Below, one piece after another: positions 45,764 to 55,197 of a DNA stretch of 64,000 nt; position 1 is the stretch's first letter; the number at the start of each line of letters is the position of its first letter. The notes under the pieces are model-generated. The model saw nothing but the letters and a program-made list of their open reading frames with translations, did no database searches and was not told the origin of the DNA. The stretch is taken from positions 310,001 to 374,000 of the forward strand of contig JADKJX010000004.1 in NCBI GenBank assembly GCA_016720775.1, written 5' to 3'. Source of the DNA: Chitinophagaceae bacterium (GTDB taxonomy: Bacteria; Bacteroidota; Bacteroidia; Chitinophagales; Chitinophagaceae). Both the position numbers and the translations under genes were made by a program.

Positions 45764-47248
45764 GTATTCACTGATAAACTCCACTGCCTTCATCATATCA
45801 TCATGCAGTACCCGGTCGCTTTCATTGAATGAAACTTCTTTCCGGAAAGCCGTGACTATTTTTTCAAGTGCCGGAGATGTTTTTAATGGACGGCGATATT
45901 CCAGTGCCTGTACAGCGGTTAGTAATTCTATAGCCAGTACTTTCTCCACGTTATCCACTACCCTTTTACATTTGGTTGCTGCATTGGCGCCCATACTCAC
46001 ATGATCTTCCTGGTTATTGCTGGACGGAATGGAATCAACAGAAGCCGGCGTACACAATTGTTTGTTCTCACTCACAATGCCTGCTGCCGTGTATTGGGGT
46101 ATCATCAGTCCCGAATGAAGTCCCGGGTCTTTTACCAGGAATAAAGGAAGTCCCCGTTGCCCGCTGATAAGCTGGTAGGTTCTTCTTTCTGAAATGCTGG
46201 CCAGTTCACTCATGGCGATCGCAAGGAAATCCAGCGTTAATGCAAGTGGCTGGCCATGAAAATTTCCACCGCTCATGATCAGGTCATCATCGGGGAAGAT
46301 ATTGGGATTATCAGTAACCGAATTTATTTCTTTGATGAAAACACTGAGCACATGATCAAACGTATCTTTTGTAGCGCCATGCACCTGGGGTATGCAGCGG
46401 AAAGAATACGGATCCTGCACCTGTGTTTTTTTCTGCGTGGCAATTTCACTGCCGGTTAATAATTCCCTGAGCGCAGCAGCCGTATCTACCTGTCCCTTGT
46501 GCGAACGGATAGCATGAATGTTCGCATGCAATGGTTGCGTGCTGCAGCTAAATGCTTCAAAACTGATGGCGGAAATAATAGTTGCCCATTTGATGAGCCG
46601 GTCACTTCGTTCAAGATTATGAATGCCATAAGCGCTCATGAACTGGGTGCCGTTGATAAGGGCAAGGCCTTCTTTACTTTTCAGTTCGATGGGTTGCCAG
46701 TTGAATTTTTTAAGCGCTTCTACTGCCGGCATTTTTTTACCTGCGTGATTCACTTCACCCAAACCAAGTAAGGGCAGGCTTAAATGGCTGAGCGGGGCAA
46801 GATCACCGGAAGCGCCGAGTGAGCCCTGCGTATAGATCACGGGAAGCAAATCATTGTTGTACATGTCAGCCAGGCGTTGCACCGTTTCCATCTGCACCCC
46901 CGAATGACCGTAACTGAGTGACCGGATCTTGAGCGCCATCATCAGTTTTACAATACCTGTTGGCACTTCCTCTCCCATGCCGCATGCATGCGATTTGATG
47001 AGGTTGCTTTGCAGTTGCTGTAACTGGGCCTTATCGATCTGTACATTCTGTAAAAATCCAAAGCCGGTATTGATGCCGTAAAACAGTTCGTCGGAATTGC
47101 TGAGTTTTTTATCAAGGTATTCCCTGCATTTATTTATCCGGTTTACGGCTTCGGCAGAAACAGTAAGGGGGTTATTGGAGAAAAGTATTTCTTTCAACTG
47201 CGAAAGATCCGTTGTGTTTTTGTCAATGGGTAAATGATGGTCACTCAT
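45749..47248 (-). CDS. hutH: Histidine ammonia-lyase
   Basis: 499 residues. First step of histidine breakdown: removes ammonia to give urocanate. The self-formed MIO prosthetic group comes from Ala-Ser-Gly in GSLGASGDLAPLSH (about 140-153). The active-site Tyr in FYGINTGFGFL (about 60), the GNFHGQPLA loop (about 327) and SIPSSNNQEDHVSMG (about 405) are also present. Length is usual. The last codons (NLEM) fall in an intergenic-type repeat. Start at 47248 with few bases before the divergent prsW gene. Confidence 0.95.
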   Translation of the reverse strand: MSDHHLPIDKNTTDLSQLKEILFSNNPLTVSAEAVNRINKCREYLDKKLSNSDELFYGINTGFGFLQNVQIDKAQLQQLQSNLIKSHACGMGEEVPTGIVKLMMALKIRSLSYGHSGVQMETVQRLADMYNNDLLPVIYTQGSLGASGDLAPLSHLSLPLLGLGEVNHAGKKMPAVEALKKFNWQPIELKSKEGLALINGTQFMSAYGIHNLERSDRLIKWATIISAISFEAFSCSTQPLHANIHAIRSHKGQVDTAAALRELLTGSEIATQKKTQVQDPYSFRCIPQVHGATKDTFDHVLSVFIKEINSVTDNPNIFPDDDLIMSGGNFHGQPLALTLDFLAIAMSELASISERRTYQLISGQRGLPLFLVKDPGLHSGLMIPQYTAAGIVSENKQLCTPASVDSIPSSNNQEDHVSMGANAATKCKRVVDNVEKVLAIELLTAVQALEYRRPLKTSPALEKIVTAFRKEVSFNESDRVLHDDMMKAVEFISEYNLEM

Positions 47249-47324
47249 GGATGCAGCAATTAGTTTGGCTAATCGTTAAAAAAATATAACTTGGACAAAA
47301 CTAATACAAAAACCGCTTTCGGAT

Positions 47325-48041
47325 ATGGGATTATTAGCCCTCGCCATTGCTCCCGGTATTGCCATCTGCCTTTTTATCTATTTTAAAGACAAATACAATA
47401 AGGAACCTTTCGGTTTGCTGCTTTGGTTGTTCATCCTTGGCATGTTCAGTGTTATTCCTGCCCTTATTGCCGAAACAGCCCTTACCAAACCGGTAGAGCG
47501 GATGGTGGGAGAAAGTGTTTTTTATACAGCCCTGTTCTCTTATATAATTGTGGGACTGAGTGAGGAACTGAGTAAATTCCTCGTACTCCGTTATTATGCG
47601 TTTAAGCGAAAGGCATTTGATGATCCATTCGACGGGATCGTGTATGCTGTAATGGTGGGAATGGGTTTTGCCACGCTGGAAAATATCGGGTACGTAACCA
47701 ATTATGGCTGGGGCACTGCCATTACAAGAATGTTTTTATCCGTACCAGCCCATGCAACATTTGCCGTGCTGATGGGATATCATATTGGACTTGCAAAATT
47801 TGATACTGCCCGGCGAAGCAGGTATCTTGTACTGGCTGTTTTCTGGCCGGTGCTTTTTCACGGCACTTTTGATTTCTTTTTGTTCCTGGGAAAAAGCTGG
47901 TTGCATACCCTAGGCGCACTGGTTTCATTTGTGGTGGCGGTAAGGTTATCGCTGAAACTCATCCGGCGGAAACAAAAAATATCAAAAGACCATCACGATG
48001 GCATTGATTCCATTACGGGGAATAATCACGATATCATATAA
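47325..48041 (+). CDS. PrsW family membrane protease
   Basis: 238 residues with about seven hydrophobic segments. PrsW-type intramembrane metalloprotease marks: the Glu-Glu pair in VGLSEELSKF (about 87), GFATLENIGYV (about 118), the His in VPAHATFAVLMGY (about 145), and FHGTFDFFLF (about 187), which together make the metal site of the family (CAAX-protease related). PrsW in Bacillus cuts an anti-sigma factor; the target here is unknown. Its stop lies 10 bases before the start of the following gene, so both are likely co-transcribed. Confidence 0.85.
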   Translation: MGLLALAIAPGIAICLFIYFKDKYNKEPFGLLLWLFILGMFSVIPALIAETALTKPVERMVGESVFYTALFSYIIVGLSEELSKFLVLRYYAFKRKAFDDPFDGIVYAVMVGMGFATLENIGYVTNYGWGTAITRMFLSVPAHATFAVLMGYHIGLAKFDTARRSRYLVLAVFWPVLFHGTFDFFLFLGKSWLHTLGALVSFVVAVRLSLKLIRRKQKISKDHHDGIDSITGNNHDII

Positions 48042-48051
48042 ATTTGTATTT

Positions 48052-49041
48052 ATGAAACACACGATCACTTTACTATTTCTTGCCTATGCTTCCATTGCCG
48101 GCGCACAAACGGTTAAGCTTCTTAACTCCGGCTCCAAAGCATCATTCCGTGGATTGAGTGTGGCTACCGATAATATTGTTTGGGTAAGCGGTACTTCCGG
48201 TACTGTAGGCCGTTCGGTTGATGGCGGTGAAACCTGGACATGGATGACGGTGAAGGGTTTTGAAAAAGCCGACTTCAGGGATATTGAAGCCTTTGATGCA
48301 AACACGGCCGTCATCATGGGCATTGCCGACCCTGCCTATATTTTAAAAACAACCGATGGCGGTGCAAACTGGAACGTGGTGTTTAAAGACACGACCAAAG
48401 GAATGTTTTTAGATGCCATGGATTTCTGGGATGAAAAAAGAGGTGTTGTTATCGGCGACCCGGTCAATGGCAGGATCTATTTAGCGCAGACCATCGATGG
48501 AGGTGATAACTGGCGTGAGATGAAGACCAATACTTTTTCTGTTGATTCCGGTGAAGCCTGTTTTGCCAGCAGCGGTACCAATATCCGGAAAATAAACTAT
48601 ACCGCTAATGTATACGTAACAGGAGGAAAAGCGGCTCACATCTTTATCCGGAATGAACAACGGGACATGCCCATCGTACAGGGAACAGAATCCACCGGCG
48701 CCAATTCGATCGGCATGAAAGACACCCGCAGTTTTATCGTAGTTGGCGGCGATTTCAATAAAAAAGATTCGGTGTATAAAAACTGTGTGATCACAATCGA
48801 TGGCGGAAAGACATGGATCATTCCGGATGTACCGCCGCATGGCTACCGGAGCTGCGTGGAATACCTGGAAAAAGAAAACTGGATCAGTTGCGGATTAAAC
48901 GGTGTGGATTACAGTACGAATGGCGGGAAAACATGGACATGGATCAGCAAAGACAGTTTTCATGCTGTGCGGAAAGCAAAAAAAGGAAAGGCTGTTTATT
49001 TTTCGGGTGGCGGTGGAAGGATCGGAAAGCTGATCCAATAA
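48052..49041 (+). CDS. Exported Ycf48-like / BNR-repeat beta-propeller protein
   Basis: 329 residues from the ATG at 48052 (signal KHTITLLFLAYASIAGAQ); an upstream ATG at 47998 would add an odd leader and overlap prsW. The rest is a beta-propeller with Asp-box/BNR-type repeats S-x-D-x-G-x-T-W: SVDGGETWTW (about 55), TTDGGANWNV (about 95), TIDGGDNWREM, TIDGGKTWIIP and STNGGKTWTW (about 285). This is the Ycf48/photosystem-II-assembly-like fold, common in Bacteroidota exported proteins and not linked here to photosynthesis. Ligand unknown. It is followed by a weak terminator. Confidence 0.85.
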   Translation: MKHTITLLFLAYASIAGAQTVKLLNSGSKASFRGLSVATDNIVWVSGTSGTVGRSVDGGETWTWMTVKGFEKADFRDIEAFDANTAVIMGIADPAYILKTTDGGANWNVVFKDTTKGMFLDAMDFWDEKRGVVIGDPVNGRIYLAQTIDGGDNWREMKTNTFSVDSGEACFASSGTNIRKINYTANVYVTGGKAAHIFIRNEQRDMPIVQGTESTGANSIGMKDTRSFIVVGGDFNKKDSVYKNCVITIDGGKTWIIPDVPPHGYRSCVEYLEKENWISCGLNGVDYSTNGGKTWTWISKDSFHAVRKAKKGKAVYFSGGGGRIGKLIQ

Positions 49042-49042
49042 T

Positions 49043-49069
49043 AAAGCCGGCGAAAGGTCACCGGCCTTT
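49043..49069 (+). terminator. Terminator-like hairpin
   Basis: AAAGCCGG / CCGGCCTTT stem just after the stop of the propeller protein, pairing with one mismatch. Confidence 0.55.
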
Positions 49070-49089
49070 GAAATACTATTTTACGATCC

Positions 49090-49719
49090 TTATTCGATGC
49101 CCGTGATGATCTTCACTTTTACATAATCCTTCAGCGTGGCATTATAGACCTCTTTTTCCACGTAACTGACCTTTACCGTTTTATTAAGGTACTTAGCGGG
49201 TTCATGAATGAGCTTGTTTGAACCATCAAAATATTCCATCCACCAGATCTTTTCTATTTTTCCGCTGCCGTCTTTAACCTGTATGTAAGAAAAATCTCCA
49301 CCAACAATTTTTATAAGTGTTCCAAAAATATTACTGGGCAAAACGGCCAGCTTATCTTTATCTTTTTCAAGTGCATCTTTTAATGCAGCCGGGTTATTGA
49401 CAAACATTTTTAAAAATGCCGGGCAATCTTTTGCCAGTTGCATACCCACTTCTCTTCCCATACCCTCCATGGCCTGCTGGTCTTCCATGTCGTACCCATT
49501 TGTTTTCAATTGATCCTGGTACTTAACCACGACAGGCATCATGGCAAGACCTAATTCCAGTTCCAGTTCATCCATGGTTTTATTAGAGAGGTCTTTTTTA
49601 GATATTTCCACGCAGGTTTCTTTTGACATCAGCTTTATCAGGCTGTCTTTGGAAACCTGGGCAGATAAAGCAGAAGAGAAAAAAAGGAAGGCTGTACAAA
49701 CGATAAACTGTTTTTTCAT
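49090..49719 (-). CDS. Secreted hypothetical protein
   Basis: 209 residues from the ATG at 49719, chosen because KKQFIVCTAFLFFSSALSAQ is a clean signal peptide; an ATG at 49869 would add 50 residues with no signal at the front. The mature part is mostly helical (LELELGLAMMPVVVKYQDQL; REVGMQLAKDCPAFLKMFV) and then beta-rich (YIQVKDGSGKIEKIWWMEYF; KTVKVSYVEKEVY). No family is recognised. A Cys pair separated by about 70 residues could form a disulfide. It converges on the propeller gene. Confidence 0.65.
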   Translation of the reverse strand: MKKQFIVCTAFLFFSSALSAQVSKDSLIKLMSKETCVEISKKDLSNKTMDELELELGLAMMPVVVKYQDQLKTNGYDMEDQQAMEGMGREVGMQLAKDCPAFLKMFVNNPAALKDALEKDKDKLAVLPSNIFGTLIKIVGGDFSYIQVKDGSGKIEKIWWMEYFDGSNKLIHEPAKYLNKTVKVSYVEKEVYNATLKDYVKVKIITGIE

Positions 49720-49890
49720 AAAGAAGATTAAGGGTTTAAAACTAATGTAAAATGTTGAATTATTCTTTAAATGCAAAAATATGGCAGTGGTACAGTTCGA
49801 AATTAATTCAAATCGAATGTCACGCCAGGTAATGAACCTATTGTGGCAGTAAGGAGAAGGGTTGTCCAAAACATTCAGTACAGTCCTTAT

Positions 49891-50157
49891 TTAGCTGTTC
49901 TTTCTGAAAATGATATTCAGCAGCGCAAGCAGAACAACTGCACCGATCCCGGCTGTAAGAATATAATTCAGCCAGGAAGTTCCGGTATTTATATGCAGAC
50001 CTAATTTCGGTAACAGCCAATAGCCGATAAAACCACCAACAATACCAACTATAATATTGCCGATCAATCCAAGGCCACTTCCTTTGAATATTTGTCCGCC
50101 AAGCCAACCGGCCACGGCGCCTAAAACCAAAGTAATAATGAGTGATTCCGTTTCCAT
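49891..50157 (-). CDS. GlsB/YeaQ/YmgE family membrane protein
   Basis: 88 residues with three membrane segments: about 7-25 (ITLVLGAVAGWLGGQIF), 30-48 (LGLIGNIIVGIVGGFIGYWL) and 63-82. The G-W-L-G-G-Q-I-F-K-G-S-G-x-G-L-I-G-N-I-I-V-G-I-V-G-G pattern is the family signature. These small proteins are induced by general stress in many bacteria, and their molecular role is unclear. Single gene. Confidence 0.9.
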   Translation of the reverse strand: METESLIITLVLGAVAGWLGGQIFKGSGLGLIGNIIVGIVGGFIGYWLLPKLGLHINTGTSWLNYILTAGIGAVVLLALLNIIFRKNS

Positions 50158-50191
50158 GATGATTGATTTTAAGTGTGATGGTAATTGATGC

Positions 50192-50280
50192 TGGTTCCTG
50201 GATTCTGGATACTGGATTCTGGATAGGCCCCAGGAATCGAATATCTTTTAAAAATTCAGACTGTACTAGTATCCAGTATC
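50192..50280. repeat. Intergenic imperfect palindrome of CTGGATTC words
   Basis: CCTGGATTCTGGATACTGG is repeated directly (50197 on), with GGATAGG in the middle, and the right side ends TATCCAGTATC (50270-50280), pairing to GATACTGGA on the left. It shares the GAATCGAATATC core with family A. Confidence 0.55.
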
Positions 50281-50284
50281 TTAA

Positions 50285-53200
50285 TTAATTCAGGCTCCTG
50301 AAATCCACCGGCACCAGTTTGCTCACCCCTGCTTCCTGCATGGTTACACCGTAGATCACATCCACCGCACTCATCGTCATCTTGTTGTGGGTAACAATGA
50401 TGAACTGGCTGTTCTCACTGAATTTTTTTATCATCTGCGTGAATTTGCCTACGTTGGCATCATCCAGCGGCGCATCCACCTCATCCAAAATACAGAACGG
50501 TGCAGGCTTGATAAGGTAGATGGCAAATAACAACGCCGTTGCCGTTAATGTTTTTTCTCCCCCACTCAACTGGCCAATGGATGAAGGACGTTTCCCTTTT
50601 GGTTTTGCTACAATGTCAATGGCGGTGTCGGCAAGGTTCTCCGGGTCAACCATGATCATGTCGGCCGTATCGTCTTCCGTAAATAATGCCTTAAATACTT
50701 TCTGGAAATTCTCCCGTACCTGGTTGAAGGTATCGAGGAATTGCTGGTTGGCCGTGGCTTCTACTTCCTGTATGGTCTGCATCAGGCTTTCTCTTGCCGT
50801 TACCAGGTCATTCTTTTGTTCCAGGATGAAGTCATAACGCTTTTTCATTTCGGTATAGGCTTCTATCGCTGTCGGGTTTATCTCCCCGATATTTTCCAGG
50901 CGCTTACGCTGCCTTTCATTTTTTTCTTTCAGTTCTTCCAGCGGCGTATCTGTGGTACGTGGCTCATCAATGATCTCATCCAGGTCAACCCTGAACTCAA
51001 CATTCAACCGCTCTTTCATTCCTGCAAGCTGCAGTTTCAGGTCGGTGAGTTTGTCTTTTATTTCATTGAGCAACGTATCAATGCCTTCTTTCGATTTATG
51101 TTTCAGCCGCAGCTCACTTTCTTTTTCAGCCAGTACATTCCGCAGGTTATAGTAAGCCTGGTCAGCTTCGTTCAGTTTCTTTTCTTCCGCTTCCTTATTA
51201 TGCAGCATGCTGATCACCAGCGTTTCCAGTTCTTTCAGTTTTTCTGCCGTTTCATTGATGCTGGCAGCGGCTTCGCTTAACTGTGTATTGCTGTTCTCTA
51301 TCTGCAGTTTCAGGTCATTGAGCTGGTTGCTCTTGAATTCAAATTCCTGTTTCAGCGAAGCGATCTTACTTTGCTGCTTGGCAAAATGCAGGTTACCCTC
51401 ATTGAATGTGGTGGTGGCAGTATTGTATTCCTGTTCTGCCGATGCATAATCCTGCTCTACCAACTGCACTTTATCGGTAAGTTCCTTTAACTGTGCATTG
51501 AATTGCTCCAGCATCGTCCTGGTACTGGCTATCTCGGAATGATTCGATTCGAGTTGTTGTTGCAGTTCGGTGATCCTTGCACTGCTGGTCTCTTCCAGGT
51601 GATGCAGGTTCTCGATCTTATTCTGTAAGGAGAAAACGAGGTTGGTCAGGTTGATGATGTCTGACTGCGTTTGCCGGATGGCATTCTCTTTCAGTTGCTC
51701 ATTGAATGCGATCACTTCGTTGTGGTGGCTCTGGATGGTTCCTTTCAATGCATTCACCACAGCATCCTGTGCTTCGATCTCTTCAACCAGTTTTTCCAGG
51801 TTCTTTGCCCTGCCTATTTTCTTTCCTTCAAACAAACCAACGCTTCCGCCGGTAAGTGAATATTTTCCTTTAACATACTTACCTGTTTTTTCCAGCACCA
51901 CGGAACCATTGCTGTTGTGAAGTGCATCATCATTTTCAGCGATGAACACATTTCCCAGCAAATGTTTGGCAAGGTTGGCATATTTTCCATCGATCTCCAC
52001 CACACTCAATGCAGGAATGGTATCCTGCGGCTGGTGCTGTGCTTCAAACCCGGTGAACTTATCCAGCAAAAAGAAGTTAGCCTTCCCTTTCTTATTTTCA
52101 TCAAGCAAATGAATGGCCTGCAATCCTTCTTCCAGGTTGTTCACCACGTAATAGTTCAGGTATGGTTCCAGCACATTCTCTACCGCAGCCCGGTATTCTT
52201 CTTTTACATAAATTATATCGCTCAGCAACGGTGCGGTGTGATTCCACTGCGGGTTGTTGTGCAGAAATTTTACACTTTCCGGGTAGCCTTCCATCGAATC
52301 GATCAGGCTTTTCAGCAGGTCGTGTTCGTTCTTTCGGCTGTCTAACTTCCGGTTCTCATTGGCCAGTTCATTGCGCAGGCCTTCCATACGGTTCTGCGTT
52401 TGCAGTATCTGCTCTTTGGTAAATTCGTGGTGCTCCTGCAATTGCTGCAGGTCTGTCTTCTTCTGCTCCAGTTCTTCTTCCTTCTGTTTCTTTTCCGGCT
52501 CTAGTTGCTGCAGTTGCGACTGGCGCTGCGCTTTTTCTTCCTGCACCTGGCTGATGGTACGTTGCAGGTTGAGGATAGAAGTATCGGCAACCGCCACTTT
52601 CTTTTCGGCTTCAAACTGGTTACGCTGAATGGCCTGGTTATCCCGGCGCAGTTCATCAATGTGGCTGCGTTTTTCATCAAAGATCCGGCGCTTCTCTTCA
52701 ACGGTATTTTTTAATTCAGCCAGTTTTGTTTCAAAATCCTTTAACTGAATTTCATCGTCTTCAATTTGTTTACTGGTGAATTGAATGCTCTCATCAAGGC
52801 CGCTCAGTTGTCCGCCTGCTTTTTGCAGGAATTCATTCAAACCACTCTCCCTTTCTTTTAAATACTGAAGGCGTTGTCCGGTTAAGCTCTTATCATTTTC
52901 TTTACTGCGAACCGCATCGAGCATATCGTTGAATGCATGCTGCATTTGCTGCAGGGCTTTTTCTTTTTCAACCAACTCTAATTTTTCCTGTTCCAGCAAG
53001 GCTTCTTCTTTAGCAATGGTGGTCTCCAGTTCAATACGCTTATCCACTTCGGCCTTTTGTTTTTCATTCAGGTCGTGGTACGTAATGTTGAACCCTTCCA
53101 GCGCCGCTTTGGCCAGTTCAATACTGACTTCCTTGTATTCTTTTTTTATTTCAAAATACTTCTCTGCTTTTTTAGCCTGGCTTTCTAAACTCTTTAATTG

Positions 53201-53800
53201 GTTATTTATCTCGAAAAGAAGATCTTCAATACGGGCAAGATCCTGCTCGGCTGCATCAAGCTTAAGTTTGGCTTCTTTCTTTCGTGTTTTGTAAATGGAA
53301 ATTCCGGCAGCCTGTTCCAGCATGCGGCGGCGGCTGTTCTCTTTGTCTTTGATGATGTCGTCCACCATACCCAGTTCGATGATGGCATAGCTGTCGTTGC
53401 TCACCCCGGTATCCATAAACAAATTATGAATGTCCTTCAGGCGGCAGGCCACATCATTGAGGCGGTATTCACTCTCCCCGCTTTTGTAATACTTACGGGT
53501 GATGGTTACGGTACTGAATTCGGTTGGAAGAAGATTTTTTGTATTCTCAAAGGTGAGGCTTACTTCTGCAAGGCCACTGGCACTGCGGGTCTTTGAACCA
53601 TTGAACACGAGGCTTTCGAGATTTTCGCTACGCAGGTTGCTGATCTTATGCTCGCCTATCACCCAGCGGATGCTGTCGACGATATTACTTTTTCCACAGC
53701 CATTGGGGCCAATTACCCCGGTTATTCCTTCGTCAAAATTGAGTACGGTTTTATCGGCAAAACTTTTAAATCCTTTGATTTCAAGACTCTTTAAACGCAC
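50285..53800 (-). CDS. smc: Chromosome partition protein SMC
   Basis: 1171 residues, usual for bacterial SMC. ATPase of the condensin complex that organises and separates chromosomes. N-terminal Walker A in VIGPNGCGKSNIVD (about 30-43), followed by the Q-loop region. Two long coiled coils (about 170-500 and 680-1000) flank a hinge (about 515-660, ending KYSLTGGSVGLFEG). The C-terminal head shows the ABC signature IGQLSGGEKTLTATALL (about 1075), Walker B CILDEVDAPLDDANV (about 1105) and the His switch FIIVTHNKMTM (about 1135). No break in the frame over 3.5 kb. Divergent from the channel gene upstream. Confidence 0.97.
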   Translation of the reverse strand: MRLKSLEIKGFKSFADKTVLNFDEGITGVIGPNGCGKSNIVDSIRWVIGEHKISNLRSENLESLVFNGSKTRSASGLAEVSLTFENTKNLLPTEFSTVTITRKYYKSGESEYRLNDVACRLKDIHNLFMDTGVSNDSYAIIELGMVDDIIKDKENSRRRMLEQAAGISIYKTRKKEAKLKLDAAEQDLARIEDLLFEINNQLKSLESQAKKAEKYFEIKKEYKEVSIELAKAALEGFNITYHDLNEKQKAEVDKRIELETTIAKEEALLEQEKLELVEKEKALQQMQHAFNDMLDAVRSKENDKSLTGQRLQYLKERESGLNEFLQKAGGQLSGLDESIQFTSKQIEDDEIQLKDFETKLAELKNTVEEKRRIFDEKRSHIDELRRDNQAIQRNQFEAEKKVAVADTSILNLQRTISQVQEEKAQRQSQLQQLEPEKKQKEEELEQKKTDLQQLQEHHEFTKEQILQTQNRMEGLRNELANENRKLDSRKNEHDLLKSLIDSMEGYPESVKFLHNNPQWNHTAPLLSDIIYVKEEYRAAVENVLEPYLNYYVVNNLEEGLQAIHLLDENKKGKANFFLLDKFTGFEAQHQPQDTIPALSVVEIDGKYANLAKHLLGNVFIAENDDALHNSNGSVVLEKTGKYVKGKYSLTGGSVGLFEGKKIGRAKNLEKLVEEIEAQDAVVNALKGTIQSHHNEVIAFNEQLKENAIRQTQSDIINLTNLVFSLQNKIENLHHLEETSSARITELQQQLESNHSEIASTRTMLEQFNAQLKELTDKVQLVEQDYASAEQEYNTATTTFNEGNLHFAKQQSKIASLKQEFEFKSNQLNDLKLQIENSNTQLSEAAASINETAEKLKELETLVISMLHNKEAEEKKLNEADQAYYNLRNVLAEKESELRLKHKSKEGIDTLLNEIKDKLTDLKLQLAGMKERLNVEFRVDLDEIIDEPRTTDTPLEELKEKNERQRKRLENIGEINPTAIEAYTEMKKRYDFILEQKNDLVTARESLMQTIQEVEATANQQFLDTFNQVRENFQKVFKALFTEDDTADMIMVDPENLADTAIDIVAKPKGKRPSSIGQLSGGEKTLTATALLFAIYLIKPAPFCILDEVDAPLDDANVGKFTQMIKKFSENSQFIIVTHNKMTMSAVDVIYGVTMQEAGVSKLVPVDFRSLN

Positions 53801-53826
53801 TTTTTTCTATGTTTTTGGTCAGACGG

Positions 53827-53834
53827 CAAATATA
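53827..53834 (-). promoter_or_regulatory. Bacteroidota -7 element of smc
   Basis: TATATTTG on the minus strand (CAAATATA on +), 27 bases upstream of the smc ATG. A -33 TTG at best spacing is not clear. The gap 53835-54104 holds the divergent start regions only. Confidence 0.5.
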
Positions 53835-54104
53835 ATGGAATGAACCAATAGAAAATTTTGATTTTTTACAGCGAAACGGTTAGTTATTCACAGTTTAAGA
53901 AGTCCATATACTTTGTCAGCCTGGGCATAGTTCTATCATAAAAGCCAGTTCTATGACCCTGGCGGGTAAAAGGTACTTCCAGGCAATATTTGATGGCCGT
54001 TGCATAAAGGCTCAACCTGCTTTTTGGTGAATTAAGACACAAAGCAATTAGTAAATAATCTTTGTTTATTACAGTACCCTTCCTTAACTTGGCTGAAACC
54101 AATA

Positions 54105-55082
54105 ATGATGATGAAACGGGCCCTGCTTCTCCTTTCCTTCTTTATTTTTACTACACTTACAAAGGCCCAGGATGCAGATTCCGGCAAGGCTAAAAAACCC
54201 GATACGGTTAAAGTAGGCATCTACATCACCAGCATCCACGACATCGATTTTAAACAAAAAGAATACAACGTAAATTTCTGGCTTTGGTTAAAGTATAAGA
54301 ACAAGGACTTTGATTTTTTAAAGAACCTGGAGATACCCAATGCAAAATCTTTTACGGCATCCTATTCCACCATTGATACCAGCAATGGACAAGTATACCT
54401 GGTTATGAAATTACAATGTGTGATGAAAGATTCGTGGAAGATCGGCAACTTTCCTTTTGATCGGCAGAAACTGAGGCTGTTCTTTGAGAACTCGCAATAC
54501 GATGCACAGTCATTGGTATTTGTTGCCGATACCCTGGGCAATCATTATGACCCACGATTTACTTTAAGCGGATGGATCATTGACAGTTGCAGGTTATCCG
54601 TTGGTAAAAAGGCCTATGAAACAGCGTTTGGCGACGACAACATAAGCAAGCCGCATATGGACTACAGTTCCTTCCGGGTTATGATAGGCATTAAACGGGA
54701 AGCAGGCGGGTTGTTCTGGAAAATGTTCCTGGGAATGTATATTGCTTTCCTGATCGCCTACATATGTTTTTATATTCATGCAGATGGCGTTGACTCCCGT
54801 TTTGGGCTGAGTGTGGGTGCTTTGTTTGCCGTGATCGGTAACAAATACATCATTGATTCGGCATTGCCGGAATCAACTTCATTTACATTGGTGGACACGC
54901 TGCATGGCATCACCCTGTTCTTTATTTTTTCTGTTATCACCGCTACTGCTTACTCCATGAGGCTGGTCAAGAATAATAAGGTCAAAAAGGCAAACAGGTT
55001 TGATATGATCATTGCACAGGTACTTCTTGTGATCTACATTATCCTCAATATTTATTTTATTTCAACAGCCAATGCCGGTTAA
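54105..55082 (+). CDS. Pentameric ligand-gated ion channel homologue (Cys-loop-type)
   Basis: 325 residues. Signal peptide 1-22. An extracellular beta-rich domain follows (about 35-205) with VKVGIYITSIHDIDFKQKEY, VNFWLWLKYKN and the hallmark NFPFDRQKLRLFFENS (FPFDxQ, about 125). Four membrane spans follow: M1 (WKMFLGMYIAFLIAYICFYI, about 205), M2 (GLSVGALFAVIGNKYIIDS, about 240), the M2-M3 loop ALPESTSFTLVDTLHG with its conserved Pro, M3 (TLFFIFSVITATAYSM) and M4 (MIIAQVLLVIYIILNIYFI). This matches GLIC/ELIC-type channels. Prokaryotic members lack the Cys pair of the loop, as here. The ligand is unknown. A triple ATG at the start makes the first Met uncertain by up to two codons. Confidence 0.85.
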   Translation: MMMKRALLLLSFFIFTTLTKAQDADSGKAKKPDTVKVGIYITSIHDIDFKQKEYNVNFWLWLKYKNKDFDFLKNLEIPNAKSFTASYSTIDTSNGQVYLVMKLQCVMKDSWKIGNFPFDRQKLRLFFENSQYDAQSLVFVADTLGNHYDPRFTLSGWIIDSCRLSVGKKAYETAFGDDNISKPHMDYSSFRVMIGIKREAGGLFWKMFLGMYIAFLIAYICFYIHADGVDSRFGLSVGALFAVIGNKYIIDSALPESTSFTLVDTLHGITLFFIFSVITATAYSMRLVKNNKVKKANRFDMIIAQVLLVIYIILNIYFISTANAG

Positions 55083-55150
55083 CAGGCCGGTGAATCTCTG
55101 TCTTCCGTTAAATAATCTCCTGTTAAAGTCTTTTAAAAGGAAAGAATGAT

Positions 55151-55180
55151 TTGCCTGTTACGAACCTATTCGTATTTTTG
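55151..55180 (+). promoter_or_regulatory. Bacteroidota sigma promoter: TTG-N19-TATTTTTG
   Basis: TTG at 55151-55153 and TATTTTTG at 55173-55180 with 19 bases between, 17 bases before the ATG at 55198. Matches the -33/-7 consensus of Bacteroidota. Confidence 0.7.
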
Positions 55181-55197
55181 GCGCCTAATAATTTTAT

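Noticed and set aside
50741..53596. Several long open frames on the strand opposite smc
   Set aside because: They mirror the codon pattern of the coiled coils (Phe/Ser/Cys-rich) and have no family features; smc itself is certain.
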